From the IMG/VR virus record IMGVR_UViG_3300020200_000017, positions 1 to 64,000 of that record: a stretch of DNA of 64,000 nucleotides, one strand, 5' to 3'. Below, one piece after another: positions 27,801-36,870 of this stretch; position 1 is the first letter of the stretch; each line of letters starts with the position of its first letter. The notes below the pieces were generated by a model. It made no database searches. It was not told the origin of the DNA and worked only from the letters and a program-made list of their open reading frames with translations. Made by a program: the position numbers and the translations under genes. Source of the DNA: a virus.

Positions 27801-30800
27801 GTACGCATCGTCCATCCGCGCTGACCCGCGGGCCGATGCGAGTATCGAGTCGAGAGTCTTCGCGCCGATTCCGTATTTCTTCATCAGCGCTCGTTTTGAG
27901 ACGCCCGACGAAAAATCGGCCATCACTGCATCCCCGTTTTTCGCTATCCACTTCGGTGACCCGACCACTTCGGGCAGTAGTCCTTGCTTTCTGAGTTCGT
28001 GCAGGGAGTTTCGGACGGTGTTCGGGTTGAACCCGGTGGCGTCGATTATGTCCTGTTCCCTGAACCCCGACGCGGCGAGGATCTCCACGACGCCCTTCCT
28101 GCTTCGTGGCGCGATCGACGAGGCGAAAGCCGCTGCGTCCTCCTGGGTTATTTCCTCCAGCCCGATCTGGTCGTAGAAGCGATCGATCGTTCCGTCGTTG
28201 AGCAGCTCGGACACCTTGTCGGCCACGAACTGGCCGTTGGGCATCTCCGCCGCCGCCGCGAACGGGTCTGATCCTTCGTTGATGGCGGCTACGACCTCTC
28301 CGGAACGGTCCCAGGTCGAGGCGAGCCAATAGAAATTGCCGGCGTCGGCGTCCGACTGTGGGATGTCAGATGGCCACACCTCGGAGGCGGTCCTGCCGAA
28401 GGCCCGTGCCAAGCGCTCGGCTTCCGTCGGGGAAACGGCGGCGCCGTCCCTTCTGAACTCGGCGATCACCTCGAGGGGGGCGCCAAGGAACCGGCTCAAC
28501 GCCCTGTCGGACATCTGCGAAATCCCCGGCACGACGGACGCGAGCGCGGATATCTGGTTCTGGCCGTTGCGGACCATGTCGGCCCTCTCGAGGCCCCGGG
28601 AAGCGTAAATCGGACTTCTGCCGTTTGCCGTGATCAGTTGCCCACCGAAGGCACCCGTGGTGGTGTCGTTCCCCGAAATCATCCTGGCCAAGGCAGGGTA
28701 CGGCCCGTCCATTGATCCGAAATCCTCTATCTGTTTCTGCAGCTTGGACAATTCGTCGTTGACGCCCATCCTGCCGAGGGAGTTGAATGCCTCCTCCGAA
28801 CCCAGCCACGTCTGCCTGTCGCGGAACGTCATGAAGTTCCAGTCGAAGGGCAGGGGGTTGTGCATGTCCGACAGGATCCTCCTCGGGGGCGCCGAGGCGG
28901 AGATGAGCTGGGCCACGTCGTCCGACACGCCGAAGGCCACCGGGATGGAACGCGGATTCAGTCTCATCAAATTGTTGAGCGATATCGCCGAGTTCAGCTT
29001 TTGCGTCGCCCGGTCGGATGATCCCTTCGGGGTGAAAATCGAATCGAGATACAGCGGACCGAGGTTCCTGAGCTCGGGGAATCGGTTGTCCGTCATTCGG
29101 CGAACCGATGCCTCGCTGTAGGCCCCGGACAAACCCGATGCGTACGATTGGGCCATCCTCAGGATGTTGCTGGTTTTGCTGAGCAGGGTCTCCGTCGCTA
29201 TGGCGTCCGAGACGTCTTCTGGCTCCACGCCGAACAGGCGGGCCGTCGCCGACACCGGGTTGAAAATCGCGAAGTATTTGGCGTTGCGGATTGCCTCGGC
29301 GTACATCACGAGGGCGGCGTCTATGTCCGCCTCCTTGACTCCGTTGGCCTGCATGGCGTCGGCGATCCCGTCGACCATGACGTCCTCGATTATTCGCTTG
29401 GTCAGGCTGGGCAGGGAGTTGATGGCCAGCTCCGAGAAGCGCTTGTAACGAGCACCCATGATTTTCCTTGTCGTCGCGTCGGCCTCGGCGTCCGCGATCA
29501 TCATCAGGACGGCCGTGCTCTTGGCCTGCTCGATTTCGGCAGGGCTGCCGAAGCGCATCTGCGGAACGACCCTGTCTGGTTTGCCACGGCGAAGGGTCGC
29601 CATCGCCGTCCTTATGTCCGGGATGCGTTCCATCTCGTCGACGTTGACCCTCGAGAGGATTTCGTTTACTTTGGCTATCTCGGCGGCGAGTCTTTTTTCC
29701 TTCGTGGAGAGGAGGACCCTCTTGTCTGGGATTTGGATCCTTTCCGTTCCGACGATCCCGAATCTGGTGCGACCGACCGACATGCCACCAGCGGGTTCGT
29801 CCGACAGGCCCGACGGGTCATCGGCGAGGTGCGAAAGGGCGTTGTTCACTCCTCTGACCAGTCTCATGCCCGCCTCGGCGTCCCTGCCGGTTAGTTTGGC
29901 CGCCGCGCGGATCTCTTCAATTCGCTCTTCTATCTCCCCTCGTTCGATTTCGTTGATGGCCCTCGCCCTCGCGGACGCCTCAGTTTCACGGCTAAGATCC
30001 GCGATCAGGTTCGTGGCCTGGTAGATCGCTGGTTGTATCGTGAAATAAAACTTTTGAATTTCATCGACGGCCTGCTGCGGCGTGATCTCGCCACGCGCGG
30101 ACTGCCTGAAGAGCTGGTCTCGATGCCGGTTGTACGAGTCGAGTAGCACCCCCCAGGCGGAGTAGGTGGCTTGTATCCTGGCCCTGATTCTGTCCTGGTA
30201 GTTGACGCTTAACATTTTCCAGTGCTGCTCGAGGTGGCGCAAGCGCTGGTCTAGCCTGTGTATTTCGCCCCGGATGCCGCCCGTCGAGTTCAAGGCGATG
30301 TCGTTGAGCACGTTGTTGATTTTCGTGAGGGCGACGGAATTGAAGCGGGCCTTTGCCGCTGCCTGGGCCGCGGAGTACAGGGATTTGAACTGTGCGTCCG
30401 AAATGTTGTTATCCCTCGCCCACTTCCTCAATCCCGTCAGAATGGCGTCGGGGTGGAAATTGTCCCCGTCCGTGGTCTTCGCGACCGCGGCGATCTCGTA
30501 TTCGTCCATGAGATTTCCCGATGTGAACATGCCCCACCAGGACTGTCTCGCGACATCGCTGGCCTTGGCCGAGGAGTTGGCGATCTTCTTCTGCTTTGCC
30601 AACTTGTCTTTCGAGATGCCGAGATTGGCGATCGTGTTGGGGTCAGGGTAGCTCTCTAGGCTCGGGAACGGGCTTACGATGTCCGGGTCTGGGCCCAGGT
30701 CTTCCACGTCCTGCAAGAGTCGCGGCTGTTGCTTATGGAGGGGGTAGTCCGATCCGATTTTGAGGAACTGATCGGCGACTTCTCGGACCACCTTGTCGAG

Positions 30801-33800
30801 GTCCATGGAACCCGGGTCACTCATCACCTCTTCTGTGATGAAAAAACCGTACTTGCTCGGATCCTTCTCGTAGTGCTGGCCTCCGAGGATCCGCGAATAC
30901 CTGTTCGCCTGTGAGAGCCAATCATGGAAGCTCGGGAACAGTCTCTTGTGTTGATCGATCGACTTACCGATGGCCTTGACTGCTGGGTGCTCCGACGGGT
31001 CCCCGGTAAATTCCCCTGCTTGGTCCTGCCGGATGGAGTTGTTCGGCTGACCTGGGTCGTAGTTTAGTTTGTAGTTCAGGAGATCGTCCCCGACACTCAT
31101 TTGGAAGTCGTCCCGGGTTATGTTGAACGAGTAACGAACCGGATCACGACCGTGTCTGATGTCCTCGATTGGGAACATGTCCTCGCCCAGCGTCATGTGG
31201 AGCAGCAGGTACTCCTTCAGCGCGGCGAGGAAGAAGTTCGCTCTTGCTTTGTTCTGGTCGTCCCTAACGACGTATGGGCCGTCGGGGAAGTCGAATGGCG
31301 CGTTGGGCATCCGCCTGATCAAATCAAGCGTCGCGTTCTGGAGCGCCTGGAAGATGAGCTGCGAGGCAGAGTATGAGCCGTCCTTCCTCTGACGGATCGC
31401 AATTTCGTCAGGGACGTCTCCCTCCTGCGCGCGGAAGAAGGCGGCCAACGCCTTCATCGCGTAGTCGTTCTCCTCGGGCACCGAGATCCGTGGAACGGTT
31501 GTGTCCCCGCTCGTGTAGTCGCCGCTTCTTATGAGGTCATAATCGTCTTTGCCGAACAGCGCGACAGCGGTTTCTTCGGGCAGGTCCAAATTTTCGTTGT
31601 TTCCCTGTTGGTCGCCGAGAGCCATCCCGGCCTCGGCACCGATACCCATGTACCTGTTAAAGTTCGCCTCGGAATCCGGTAACGCCCCCGATCGGAATTC
31701 GCCCCAAGACAAGACCTCCCCATCGGTTTCCGCCTCGGCGATCCTCCGGGCCCGCGCCGCCGCCCCGTACTCGGCGGGATCGTCGAAGGTTTCCGAGCCA
31801 CCGGAGAAGAAATAATCGATTATCTCGCTGTAATGCTGGCGTTCCTGCGGCGTAAGCAAGGACGGTTCGAGGATCTTCTCGCCGAAAGCCCCAGCTAGGG
31901 CCTCGTCCGTCCTCGAGAGAACGTCGTCAAAGGTCCTCTTGGAGCCCTCCGTTCCGAAGGTCAGCATCATCATGCGCCTTCCTAAATTGTCGATCTTGGC
32001 CCTCGTTTGGGCAATCGGGCCCTGTTCGAGCCTTGCCTCGTAAGCTTGCCTGTCCATCCTCTGCAGGATTGACGGGATGATGTAGTTGTCTCTCAGTCGC
32101 TCGAGTTGTGCGTCTGACAGCGCTCCGATAATTTTCGCGGCGGAATCGGGAGATCCGTCATAGGTTCGCAGGAGTTCCGCAAGATTCGGCATCGCCGCTT
32201 GGCCATCCGCGGGTTCGGTGACGACTTGGACCATCTCGTAGCCTCTTCCCTCCTTCGGGAAACGGTCAATGACGTCGCGGGCCATTCGCCGGCCCCCGTC
32301 CCGTTGCGACCGAAGAACACCGATCGCCTTGGCCCGTAGTGAGGTCAGCCTTTCTGCGTCGGCGATCTTCGGCGGCAACAGGGGGACGATGAAGGTTCCC
32401 TGCGAGTTTCTGCCCATTTCCCACAACACATTTACGAGGGAGGCCACATTCTCCTCATTCGGCTCCATTTTCGCGAGAGCCCGTGAGACGGCACTATCGT
32501 CTTTGGCAAGGATCGCCGAGACCAGGTCCCTGACAGGCACCGACACAGATTCGTCACCGAGGACACGTCTAACCTGGTCCCCGAAGAACCTATTTTCCGC
32601 GGGCTCGCGATCCGCCAACTGCCTCACGCCGAGCAACTTTCTCGCGACGGTGGCGAACGATATCGCCCGCAACTCGTTCTCGGTCAGTTCTTTTGCCTCG
32701 GGCGTCAGGATTTGAGCGGCCGACAGGGACGTGAGTTGTGCGTCGTTGAGCGAGGCGACGAAGGCAACGAGGGACTCCGAATCAAGCGGGGTTATGGCGT
32801 CGGCCATGGCCAGTTGAGCCATGTGCACCGGGGTCGGTATGTATTCGCCGCGGACGCCGGACATGCGATCCGATGTCTTGGGTGCAGGAGTCTCCCCGGT
32901 GATGAGCTCGATCAACCGGCCCCTGTCCAAGGCCAGAGCCTGTAGCGCCGCCCTGGCTTTGGCCTTAACCGGGGAAACCGCATCGATGTCCGACGGTGTC
33001 ACTGTTAATTCGCCCTCGGCCGGCAGTAGGTCTTCCCACAAATTGACGTTGAGGTTCTGGAGCAGTTCCGCATCGGTGAAATTTTCCGCGGACTCCGCCA
33101 TAAGCTCGGGTTCGTCCAACGCCATTGTCATTTTCGCGGCGTTGTACATGACGGCGTAGGGTGAGTTCAATCCACCTTCGGTCATATCCAATCTCGCCTG
33201 CGAGACAAAATCGGCCACACTCTTCCACATTTCATTTATTTGTGAATCCGACAGTCTGTCTATGTAGGGCTCCAATCCCCCCATTTGCGACGCCGCCGAC
33301 CGCATGTAAAAAGGCGAGCGCTGGTCGGTGACGCCCCGCGTGATGAAATCAAGGAAACCGCCGGGTTCCGCCATCCCCAGCAACCTTCGTCGTCGCACCT
33401 CCACCGCACGCATCGCGTAGTCGCCCTCGTCGCTGAGGGTTGCCACCCTGCTCAGCTCCCTAGCTCGGCGTTCGGCGACGACCCTCCCCCTGATCCCGTC
33501 CATCGTGGGACCGACCATGCCTGCCTCGGCCCCGTCCACCGGCTTGGGCAGGTCGATCATGTCGTAAAAGTCCGGGAATCTCCCGGTGACCTTGTTCCTG
33601 ATCGCCGAGTCCGTCAGGTAGGAGTTTCCCATCAGTTGCTCGGAGATGTCGGCGCCGCTTGCCAACCCGTTTTTTGCGCTGAGGGAGCGAACCAGGCTAT
33701 GGAAATCAGCGCTGTCCCTCACGCCCATCAGCCTTTTCAGGTTCGAAACAACTTTTTCGGTTTTGTCCCCCGCACCGACGCCAACCTCGTCCAAAACTAT

Positions 33801-36797
33801 GTCAAGAATGTCGTCGATGGACTCGACGGCATCGGTTGAGACACCAGCAAAGGGGTTCCTGAAGACGGGCGGTTGGCCCCCGGATGCGGCGGGGAAGGTC
33901 GTGTCGGCCACGTCCTTGAGTCCGTCGACGTCGGCAAACGGGATGTTGGCTCCCGCCGCCCTAACCTTCTCCCTCCAGGAGTCCAAATCGTCGGGGTTGT
34001 AGGCGGCGTTCGGGTTCTCCAACGAGCGCACGAGCCGCAAAACCTCGTCGTAGAGCATAACGGTGTCCGCGTCGGACACGCGCTTCCTGGCAGGCGGCGG
34101 AGCAACGGACGGTTCTGGTGCCACCCCCGGTTCCATGGTCGGCTCTATCTGATCGTCCGGCCCGGCGCCCATGCCGGCCTCCGGTTGCCTGTCGCCGGCG
34201 ATGATCCTGCGGGCCAGTCTGCCGACGGTTCGCGAGGGGATGTCGCCGGTTCTCAGGAAGAACTGCGTGTTTTCGTCGTCCATGTTGTAGGAAATTTCCT
34301 CGAGCGCGTCTGTGAACATGCTCGCAAGACGCGGACGCTTGCTCTCGTCGGGCAAATCCTCAACTATCTTGTTCATCATCTCGGCGAGGTCTTCGTAGAA
34401 TGCCGCGATCGTTTCCTGATCGAATTTGAATTGTTCGGCGGTGGCCAGGAAGGTCTCCGCTATGTCCACCACCGGACCCTCTGGATCGTTTTCGATCCTG
34501 CCCAACAAGTCGTCTGGCAAGGCGTCGTCCAGGAGCTCGCTCGTCCTCGACATCAGCTTCCTTTGCATGCGCATCCTCGGCGTGCCCCCGATCGCGGGGC
34601 GTAAAGAGCCCGGTTCATCCGCCAAAGATTCCCTGATGTCCTGTCGCACAAGTCTCGCGGCGTCCATTCCCGCCTCGCCGCCGCTGGACACCTCCGGGAA
34701 TATTCCCCTCTTGTGCGAGGTCACCGAGCGCGGAACCGAGTATCCAGGAAGGACGGTGAGGCTCCACAGGGCGACCTCGTCCATGATGTTCATGACGCTG
34801 TCCTCCTCGGCTGGCGTCGGGGCAATCTTGGCCGCTGCCGACAGAACCACGCCGATGGATTTCAGGAGCCCCATCTTTTTGCCGGGGTCGAAGATTGACT
34901 CGAGGTTCATCGGATCAAACTCGTCAAGAGCCAGGTCCATGTCGTCCCTGCTCCTCCAGCCCTCGCTGGCGTAGTCATCCAACCTCAGGGAGCCAAACTC
35001 TATTTTTTCCTTGAAAACGTCAATTAGTTCCGCCGCCTCATCGAGGAGTTCGGGGTAGGCGAAGTCGACAAATCTAGCCAAATTGGCTGAATTTGCCGCC
35101 GGCGCACCGTAGCGGATCTTGTAGCGCTGAATCGAGTCGCGGATTTTGTTCGCTATCGGCGACCAGTCCCCGCTCTTCCTGCGACGCTTCGGGTAGTTCC
35201 TGCCGTAACGGAAGGAGAAGTTGCCCATCGCGGCCATAGCCTCGTCCCCCGAAACCATCGCCTCGGACACTCGGGCCACCGCCTTGCGGGACGCACTCCA
35301 TGTGGAATCGTTCTCCGTGGCGTTGGCTATCAGGTCCCTCGCGACCATGAGCAACTTGTTGCCTGATCTGGCTGTGGACACGGATCCGTCGTATGCCGCG
35401 GACAATCTGTCCCGGTTCGCCCCGACCAGCGACGAAAAAATCGCCGCCGTCTCCGAGGCGTTGCTACCGACGAGTTCGTCGACAGCGTTCATCAACTCGG
35501 GGGAGTCCGAACCGTTGGCTATGGCGGACAGGTGGTAATCCTTCGCCCTCAAAAGATGGACCGCCACCTCGAACGGGTCGTGGTCTATTCTCGTCGCCCA
35601 GGAACCGACCGGCCTCAGTTTTTTCTTGGCCGATCTCGCCGCCGTTATCATGACACGCGGATTCACCGCCAGAAAATCCTCAACCGATTCGGGGGACATC
35701 CCGAGGATCGCTCTCGCCACCCTGGGCAACCTGCCCTCCTCCACGAGGGCCACCAGTTGGGCAACGTACGGGGAGCCCGTTGGGGCGACAAAATTCCGCA
35801 AACTCGATTGGTTGCTTAGTGCCTGGTGGAGGAGCGATGCGTTGAGCGAACCGAGTCCGTCGGCTCCGCCCGCCGCTATCAGTCTTGCCGCCGCGCCGTC
35901 TGAGCTCGTCGGAGCGCTGATCCTTGACGCGTCAAACACGTCGAGAATGCCGGTCGGTATGCCGATCAGGTCCAATCGGTTTCGTGTGATCAGGTCTTCG
36001 TCCACCAAATCCCGTGGGGTCTTTTGGGGCTTTCTCGTGTCGGGCTCACCGAAGCCCGTGGCGGCCCTCACCCTCCTGATGACTTCGTCAATGGGTACCG
36101 CGCGCGCGGCGTCCGATGGCGACGGGCCGGCAATCGTTTCCGCGTCGGGAACGTTGATTACCTGGTCCCTCACCCTCCCCGTGCGCCGTCTGATGCTTGG
36201 TCGTCTTACCGTTGGGCCAATCTCGAGTGAGGACGGTCTGGGCATGCGCTCCATCGTCCGTCTCGGTTTCCCGCCCGGTATTTCGGCAGATGGAAGGTTG
36301 GGGCTGTCGGGCACGAGGGATTGTATAAGGTTCGACCCCGGGGTCGGGTCGGGGATCCCCCGCCCCATGTTGATCATCGGCAGACCCTCCAGGACCAGGC
36401 CGTCGAGGTCGGCGTCGATGGCGGTGAATGGGTTGAGGTTGACATTCCCGTCGACGAACCCGACGGTCGCCCCAAGCGCCTTTGTCTTGACGTCGTCAGG
36501 GAAGGCCGCCTTCACCATCCTTCTGCGTCGCCTTCTCGACGAAACGTCCTGTCCGGTCACCTTCCTGTAATCCGACTCGTTGCTGCACGGCATCCAGACC
36601 GTTCCGCCGGTCGTGGAGCTGTACTGACGTATCCCTATGCAACCCAGCATCCGGGCTCGGGCGCGGGCCGATTCCTTGTCAACGTATGCGTCAAAATTGT
36701 CCGGACGGACCTGCCGCGGACCGAAAGAGAAACCCTTGGTCTCCATTTCGTCCTGCGAAATGGGGCAACAATCGCCCTGCTCGGTTGAATCGTCCAT
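21879..36797 (-). CDS. Giant polyvalent protein, 4972 residues, EAGM-punctuated
   Basis: One uninterrupted frame of 4972 codons. Residues 1-120 hold a Cys motif (MLGCIGIRQ, WMPC), then DADLDGLVLEGLP and INMGRGIPDPTPG. EAGM occurs at residues about 708, 873, 1091, 1722, 2308, 3006, 4022, 4194, 4348 and 4655, cutting the chain into eleven segments. Segments up to 4021 are mostly helical and unassigned, with HTH-like parts near 2770-2990. Segment 4022-4193 resembles a Clp N-domain pair (NAGHLLLGAWRYVM; FIDLGDLILAILND). Segment 4348-4654 has a perfect Nudix box (GLKDDGE...RETFEEVGV; 23311-23380). Segment 4655-4972 is a zeta-toxin-like kinase: ILGGGSGTGKST, DPDDAKIMMPE, VHRES, LVYDTSGQ. Probably packaged and injected. 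Confidence 0.9.
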   Translation of the reverse strand: MDDSTEQGDCCPISQDEMETKGFSFGPRQVRPDNFDAYVDKESARARARMLGCIGIRQYSSTTGGTVWMPCSNESDYRKVTGQDVSSRRRRRRMVKAAFPDDVKTKALGATVGFVDGNVNLNPFTAIDADLDGLVLEGLPMINMGRGIPDPTPGSNLIQSLVPDSPNLPSAEIPGGKPRRTMERMPRPSSLEIGPTVRRPSIRRRTGRVRDQVINVPDAETIAGPSPSDAARAVPIDEVIRRVRAATGFGEPDTRKPQKTPRDLVDEDLITRNRLDLIGIPTGILDVFDASRISAPTSSDGAAARLIAAGGADGLGSLNASLLHQALSNQSSLRNFVAPTGSPYVAQLVALVEEGRLPRVARAILGMSPESVEDFLAVNPRVMITAARSAKKKLRPVGSWATRIDHDPFEVAVHLLRAKDYHLSAIANGSDSPELMNAVDELVGSNASETAAIFSSLVGANRDRLSAAYDGSVSTARSGNKLLMVARDLIANATENDSTWSASRKAVARVSEAMVSGDEAMAAMGNFSFRYGRNYPKRRRKSGDWSPIANKIRDSIQRYKIRYGAPAANSANLARFVDFAYPELLDEAAELIDVFKEKIEFGSLRLDDYASEGWRSRDDMDLALDEFDPMNLESIFDPGKKMGLLKSIGVVLSAAAKIAPTPAEEDSVMNIMDEVALWSLTVLPGYSVPRSVTSHKRGIFPEVSSGGEAGMDAARLVRQDIRESLADEPGSLRPAIGGTPRMRMQRKLMSRTSELLDDALPDDLLGRIENDPEGPVVDIAETFLATAEQFKFDQETIAAFYEDLAEMMNKIVEDLPDESKRPRLASMFTDALEEISYNMDDENTQFFLRTGDIPSRTVGRLARRIIAGDRQPEAGMGAGPDDQIEPTMEPGVAPEPSVAPPPARKRVSDADTVMLYDEVLRLVRSLENPNAAYNPDDLDSWREKVRAAGANIPFADVDGLKDVADTTFPAASGGQPPVFRNPFAGVSTDAVESIDDILDIVLDEVGVGAGDKTEKVVSNLKRLMGVRDSADFHSLVRSLSAKNGLASGADISEQLMGNSYLTDSAIRNKVTGRFPDFYDMIDLPKPVDGAEAGMVGPTMDGIRGRVVAERRARELSRVATLSDEGDYAMRAVEVRRRRLLGMAEPGGFLDFITRGVTDQRSPFYMRSAASQMGGLEPYIDRLSDSQINEMWKSVADFVSQARLDMTEGGLNSPYAVMYNAAKMTMALDEPELMAESAENFTDAELLQNLNVNLWEDLLPAEGELTVTPSDIDAVSPVKAKARAALQALALDRGRLIELITGETPAPKTSDRMSGVRGEYIPTPVHMAQLAMADAITPLDSESLVAFVASLNDAQLTSLSAAQILTPEAKELTENELRAISFATVARKLLGVRQLADREPAENRFFGDQVRRVLGDESVSVPVRDLVSAILAKDDSAVSRALAKMEPNEENVASLVNVLWEMGRNSQGTFIVPLLPPKIADAERLTSLRAKAIGVLRSQRDGGRRMARDVIDRFPKEGRGYEMVQVVTEPADGQAAMPNLAELLRTYDGSPDSAAKIIGALSDAQLERLRDNYIIPSILQRMDRQAYEARLEQGPIAQTRAKIDNLGRRMMMLTFGTEGSKRTFDDVLSRTDEALAGAFGEKILEPSLLTPQERQHYSEIIDYFFSGGSETFDDPAEYGAAARARRIAEAETDGEVLSWGEFRSGALPDSEANFNRYMGIGAEAGMALGDQQGNNENLDLPEETAVALFGKDDYDLIRSGDYTSGDTTVPRISVPEENDYAMKALAAFFRAQEGDVPDEIAIRQRKDGSYSASQLIFQALQNATLDLIRRMPNAPFDFPDGPYVVRDDQNKARANFFLAALKEYLLLHMTLGEDMFPIEDIRHGRDPVRYSFNITRDDFQMSVGDDLLNYKLNYDPGQPNNSIRQDQAGEFTGDPSEHPAVKAIGKSIDQHKRLFPSFHDWLSQANRYSRILGGQHYEKDPSKYGFFITEEVMSDPGSMDLDKVVREVADQFLKIGSDYPLHKQQPRLLQDVEDLGPDPDIVSPFPSLESYPDPNTIANLGISKDKLAKQKKIANSSAKASDVARQSWWGMFTSGNLMDEYEIAAVAKTTDGDNFHPDAILTGLRKWARDNNISDAQFKSLYSAAQAAAKARFNSVALTKINNVLNDIALNSTGGIRGEIHRLDQRLRHLEQHWKMLSVNYQDRIRARIQATYSAWGVLLDSYNRHRDQLFRQSARGEITPQQAVDEIQKFYFTIQPAIYQATNLIADLSRETEASARARAINEIERGEIEERIEEIRAAAKLTGRDAEAGMRLVRGVNNALSHLADDPSGLSDEPAGGMSVGRTRFGIVGTERIQIPDKRVLLSTKEKRLAAEIAKVNEILSRVNVDEMERIPDIRTAMATLRRGKPDRVVPQMRFGSPAEIEQAKSTAVLMMIADAEADATTRKIMGARYKRFSELAINSLPSLTKRIIEDVMVDGIADAMQANGVKEADIDAALVMYAEAIRNAKYFAIFNPVSATARLFGVEPEDVSDAIATETLLSKTSNILRMAQSYASGLSGAYSEASVRRMTDNRFPELRNLGPLYLDSIFTPKGSSDRATQKLNSAISLNNLMRLNPRSIPVAFGVSDDVAQLISASAPPRRILSDMHNPLPFDWNFMTFRDRQTWLGSEEAFNSLGRMGVNDELSKLQKQIEDFGSMDGPYPALARMISGNDTTTGAFGGQLITANGRSPIYASRGLERADMVRNGQNQISALASVVPGISQMSDRALSRFLGAPLEVIAEFRRDGAAVSPTEAERLARAFGRTASEVWPSDIPQSDADAGNFYWLASTWDRSGEVVAAINEGSDPFAAAAEMPNGQFVADKVSELLNDGTIDRFYDQIGLEEITQEDAAAFASSIAPRSRKGVVEILAASGFREQDIIDATGFNPNTVRNSLHELRKQGLLPEVVGSPKWIAKNGDAVMADFSSGVSKRALMKKYGIGAKTLDSILASARGSARMDDAYDSYGGAEAGMANRRLPDNTPMSDGPSANWREDRPTRADGTSVDPELQMPPAIVADPFINPGSPASLGVDGEAKDPERMQMLGRVISLWTSFALEGGYLDNTTGDETTHDAIFGSTRDHLDDLASEDVDIGMLGDVAQGDAGKMRAKRFRNFDIATRQENSTFPLFGFDTVPSVIRGEFLGTGLYRGIMPMLRGMLQAIYDKWFRRLSPDSDRISSESVEVGTDTLIEGVASGILPAPEIPEDVNDELRLKLWQMKQIMRNPNLVDAPPMFEPGDEKVMRLLIPMMAATDERNLLRSKFGATPTGTIDQPSDQIAPSTTEGTMAWEAGSNTDLPLLQGVPMFSNLLLGSVLEGNAEAKKIVDNLTPRQIMMANWVYGMYTAVEPMVDAFGSIMPKNPYITASPNIPEEPGSERMLGDPLYIPTREMDDQVFAFTFDSLFKALQEVAEQPGLLLMEALPTEAWSSLYPSSGGEAARQATQMIESTKILARILADVLATSIYRKAVQSIAARDKRKISPFHTPLTTSSDPFGDNDTDWFRFARPRVDSYGYWSMYGPNIVYSGPDGNPYLPGWNDETNPITEPGAASSALTPEALAAERESLRELQRVIDETPGKYWWETASAYGELGDDQILEMHPEEFADYVSSMIAFEDAALVEEKPSQLLKRAFGRLLGMGYPVAELDRFDEWIGPIIKGIPAGTVTKDAVLRQLKNIFPWLDLDRMDDIYPVTGKSFSESINAMKEMFITSPLEVITMFGGKPHLTLAHTILSRPDGPESNDFRNNFMIPLIKGILQTHRSNMEIGYRQVAAFKNGLDTMRVGIGMRQTDFQTQMYVIEQLLNTLRESGSINDETHLKLAEEVARAHVHSLFGDLEFGQTVVEKIHDDQDGWVTFLGIIARHTGADGADDVRQLTPEQSEFLTRYNRYYAEAQDTLGTLFEQHIRSGIYGSVKTLGEAVREMEPFILATERARKRRILLPRYKREMIDPIKDSLLSDDERFAKLLTFNEWLDANGFPELTYDRGDRGTGAEAGMSALTRMVMARFTNDTVFSIVEAYEDAAKSGSPDVNAGHLLLGAWRYVMTHPETGTYLTALRRLNISVENMINALQGVTTPKDGPSPKPTKWTKAAHRALIGALKASSQRGNEFIDLGDLILAILNDRLRGNENDDGVKQALRSKNISPDVIEATIATARVLSGMPLSPEAGMSPSRARTNSTDRSDDLKRNKLLANGMWFNSDRRISVAVGTATDGELVDEVERLMDIYSLMAASNEISPVDFRGGESPFSADAVRPTNSRLIFGDNGQEPADLLGAIRHAMDRADAMVTDNSEQTRLTKLKSSMRLYFDNDEHMPDETDDAEAGMARNFADMIEPIVGNFARSEEVDQRRYFEGVYGDVDMSESELRKVADNISMGSPFNIFHNLDYTEDDINWSTSNWSFNKDAIYVEGADSVMIRMRDLDLRTAEIAMITRKSGPYRNALALVGGLKDDGEDLMTTATRETFEEVGVSLENALQADYLGAMEAPDWDPRFVNGVRVGAGMFVVPWDTQLVAASDASGARWVPLSEIAAGQHRLAFGHAEWIRRAVANLQNDPSSDPYGDLSLSINRRLGMLARAARVRNQKMIAQINDIRRATGRKLFLGSNKMPHPLMPWGNRVAASTWRFGPGAEAGMSDKPIDDSLPRELGLLSVQSKMPPSHLEKGSDTAGFYRVGTSRGGDDLFAAWGDKDRVEQLWRPYVELSLERARRGDIPNDQQRPTAYILGGGSGTGKSTARNMGLAGIPNYDSAIVADPDDAKIMMPETRLWYARRLESASGLVHRESRQVAAVMARAATEEGLDLVYDTSGQFNDGFQDLVDWRKKGYNIVGHYFFAPLPVIQKRVLNREDQFGRHVPEGIVEQIQWNLQQILPIIIERQLFDELYIWDSEKDPTKPLLVGQMLLGQLGAPQILQIKHPYLLRYLYKDRTAPDGSKIEVRKTQTITIPFSGR

Positions 36798-36870
36798 TTT
36801 TCCCGTTCACTCGCGCTCTGGGCGCGCTTTTAGTACCGATAAGAATACCCCAACAGGAGCATTCGCAGAG
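36798..36870 (-). other. Short gap upstream of giant gene
   Basis: 73 bases without a gene. On the - strand TTGGGG, 15 bases, TAAAAG could be a weak promoter, and CGCGC/GCGCG around CCAGA is a small hairpin. The giant gene has only a weak ribosome site (ACGGGA). Confidence 0.3.

Noticed and set aside
32640-32665. Sixth copy of the GACGGTGGCGGATG repeat
   Set aside because: Only about the first 11 bases match (GACGGTGGCGAA), and it is inside the giant gene on the opposite sense.
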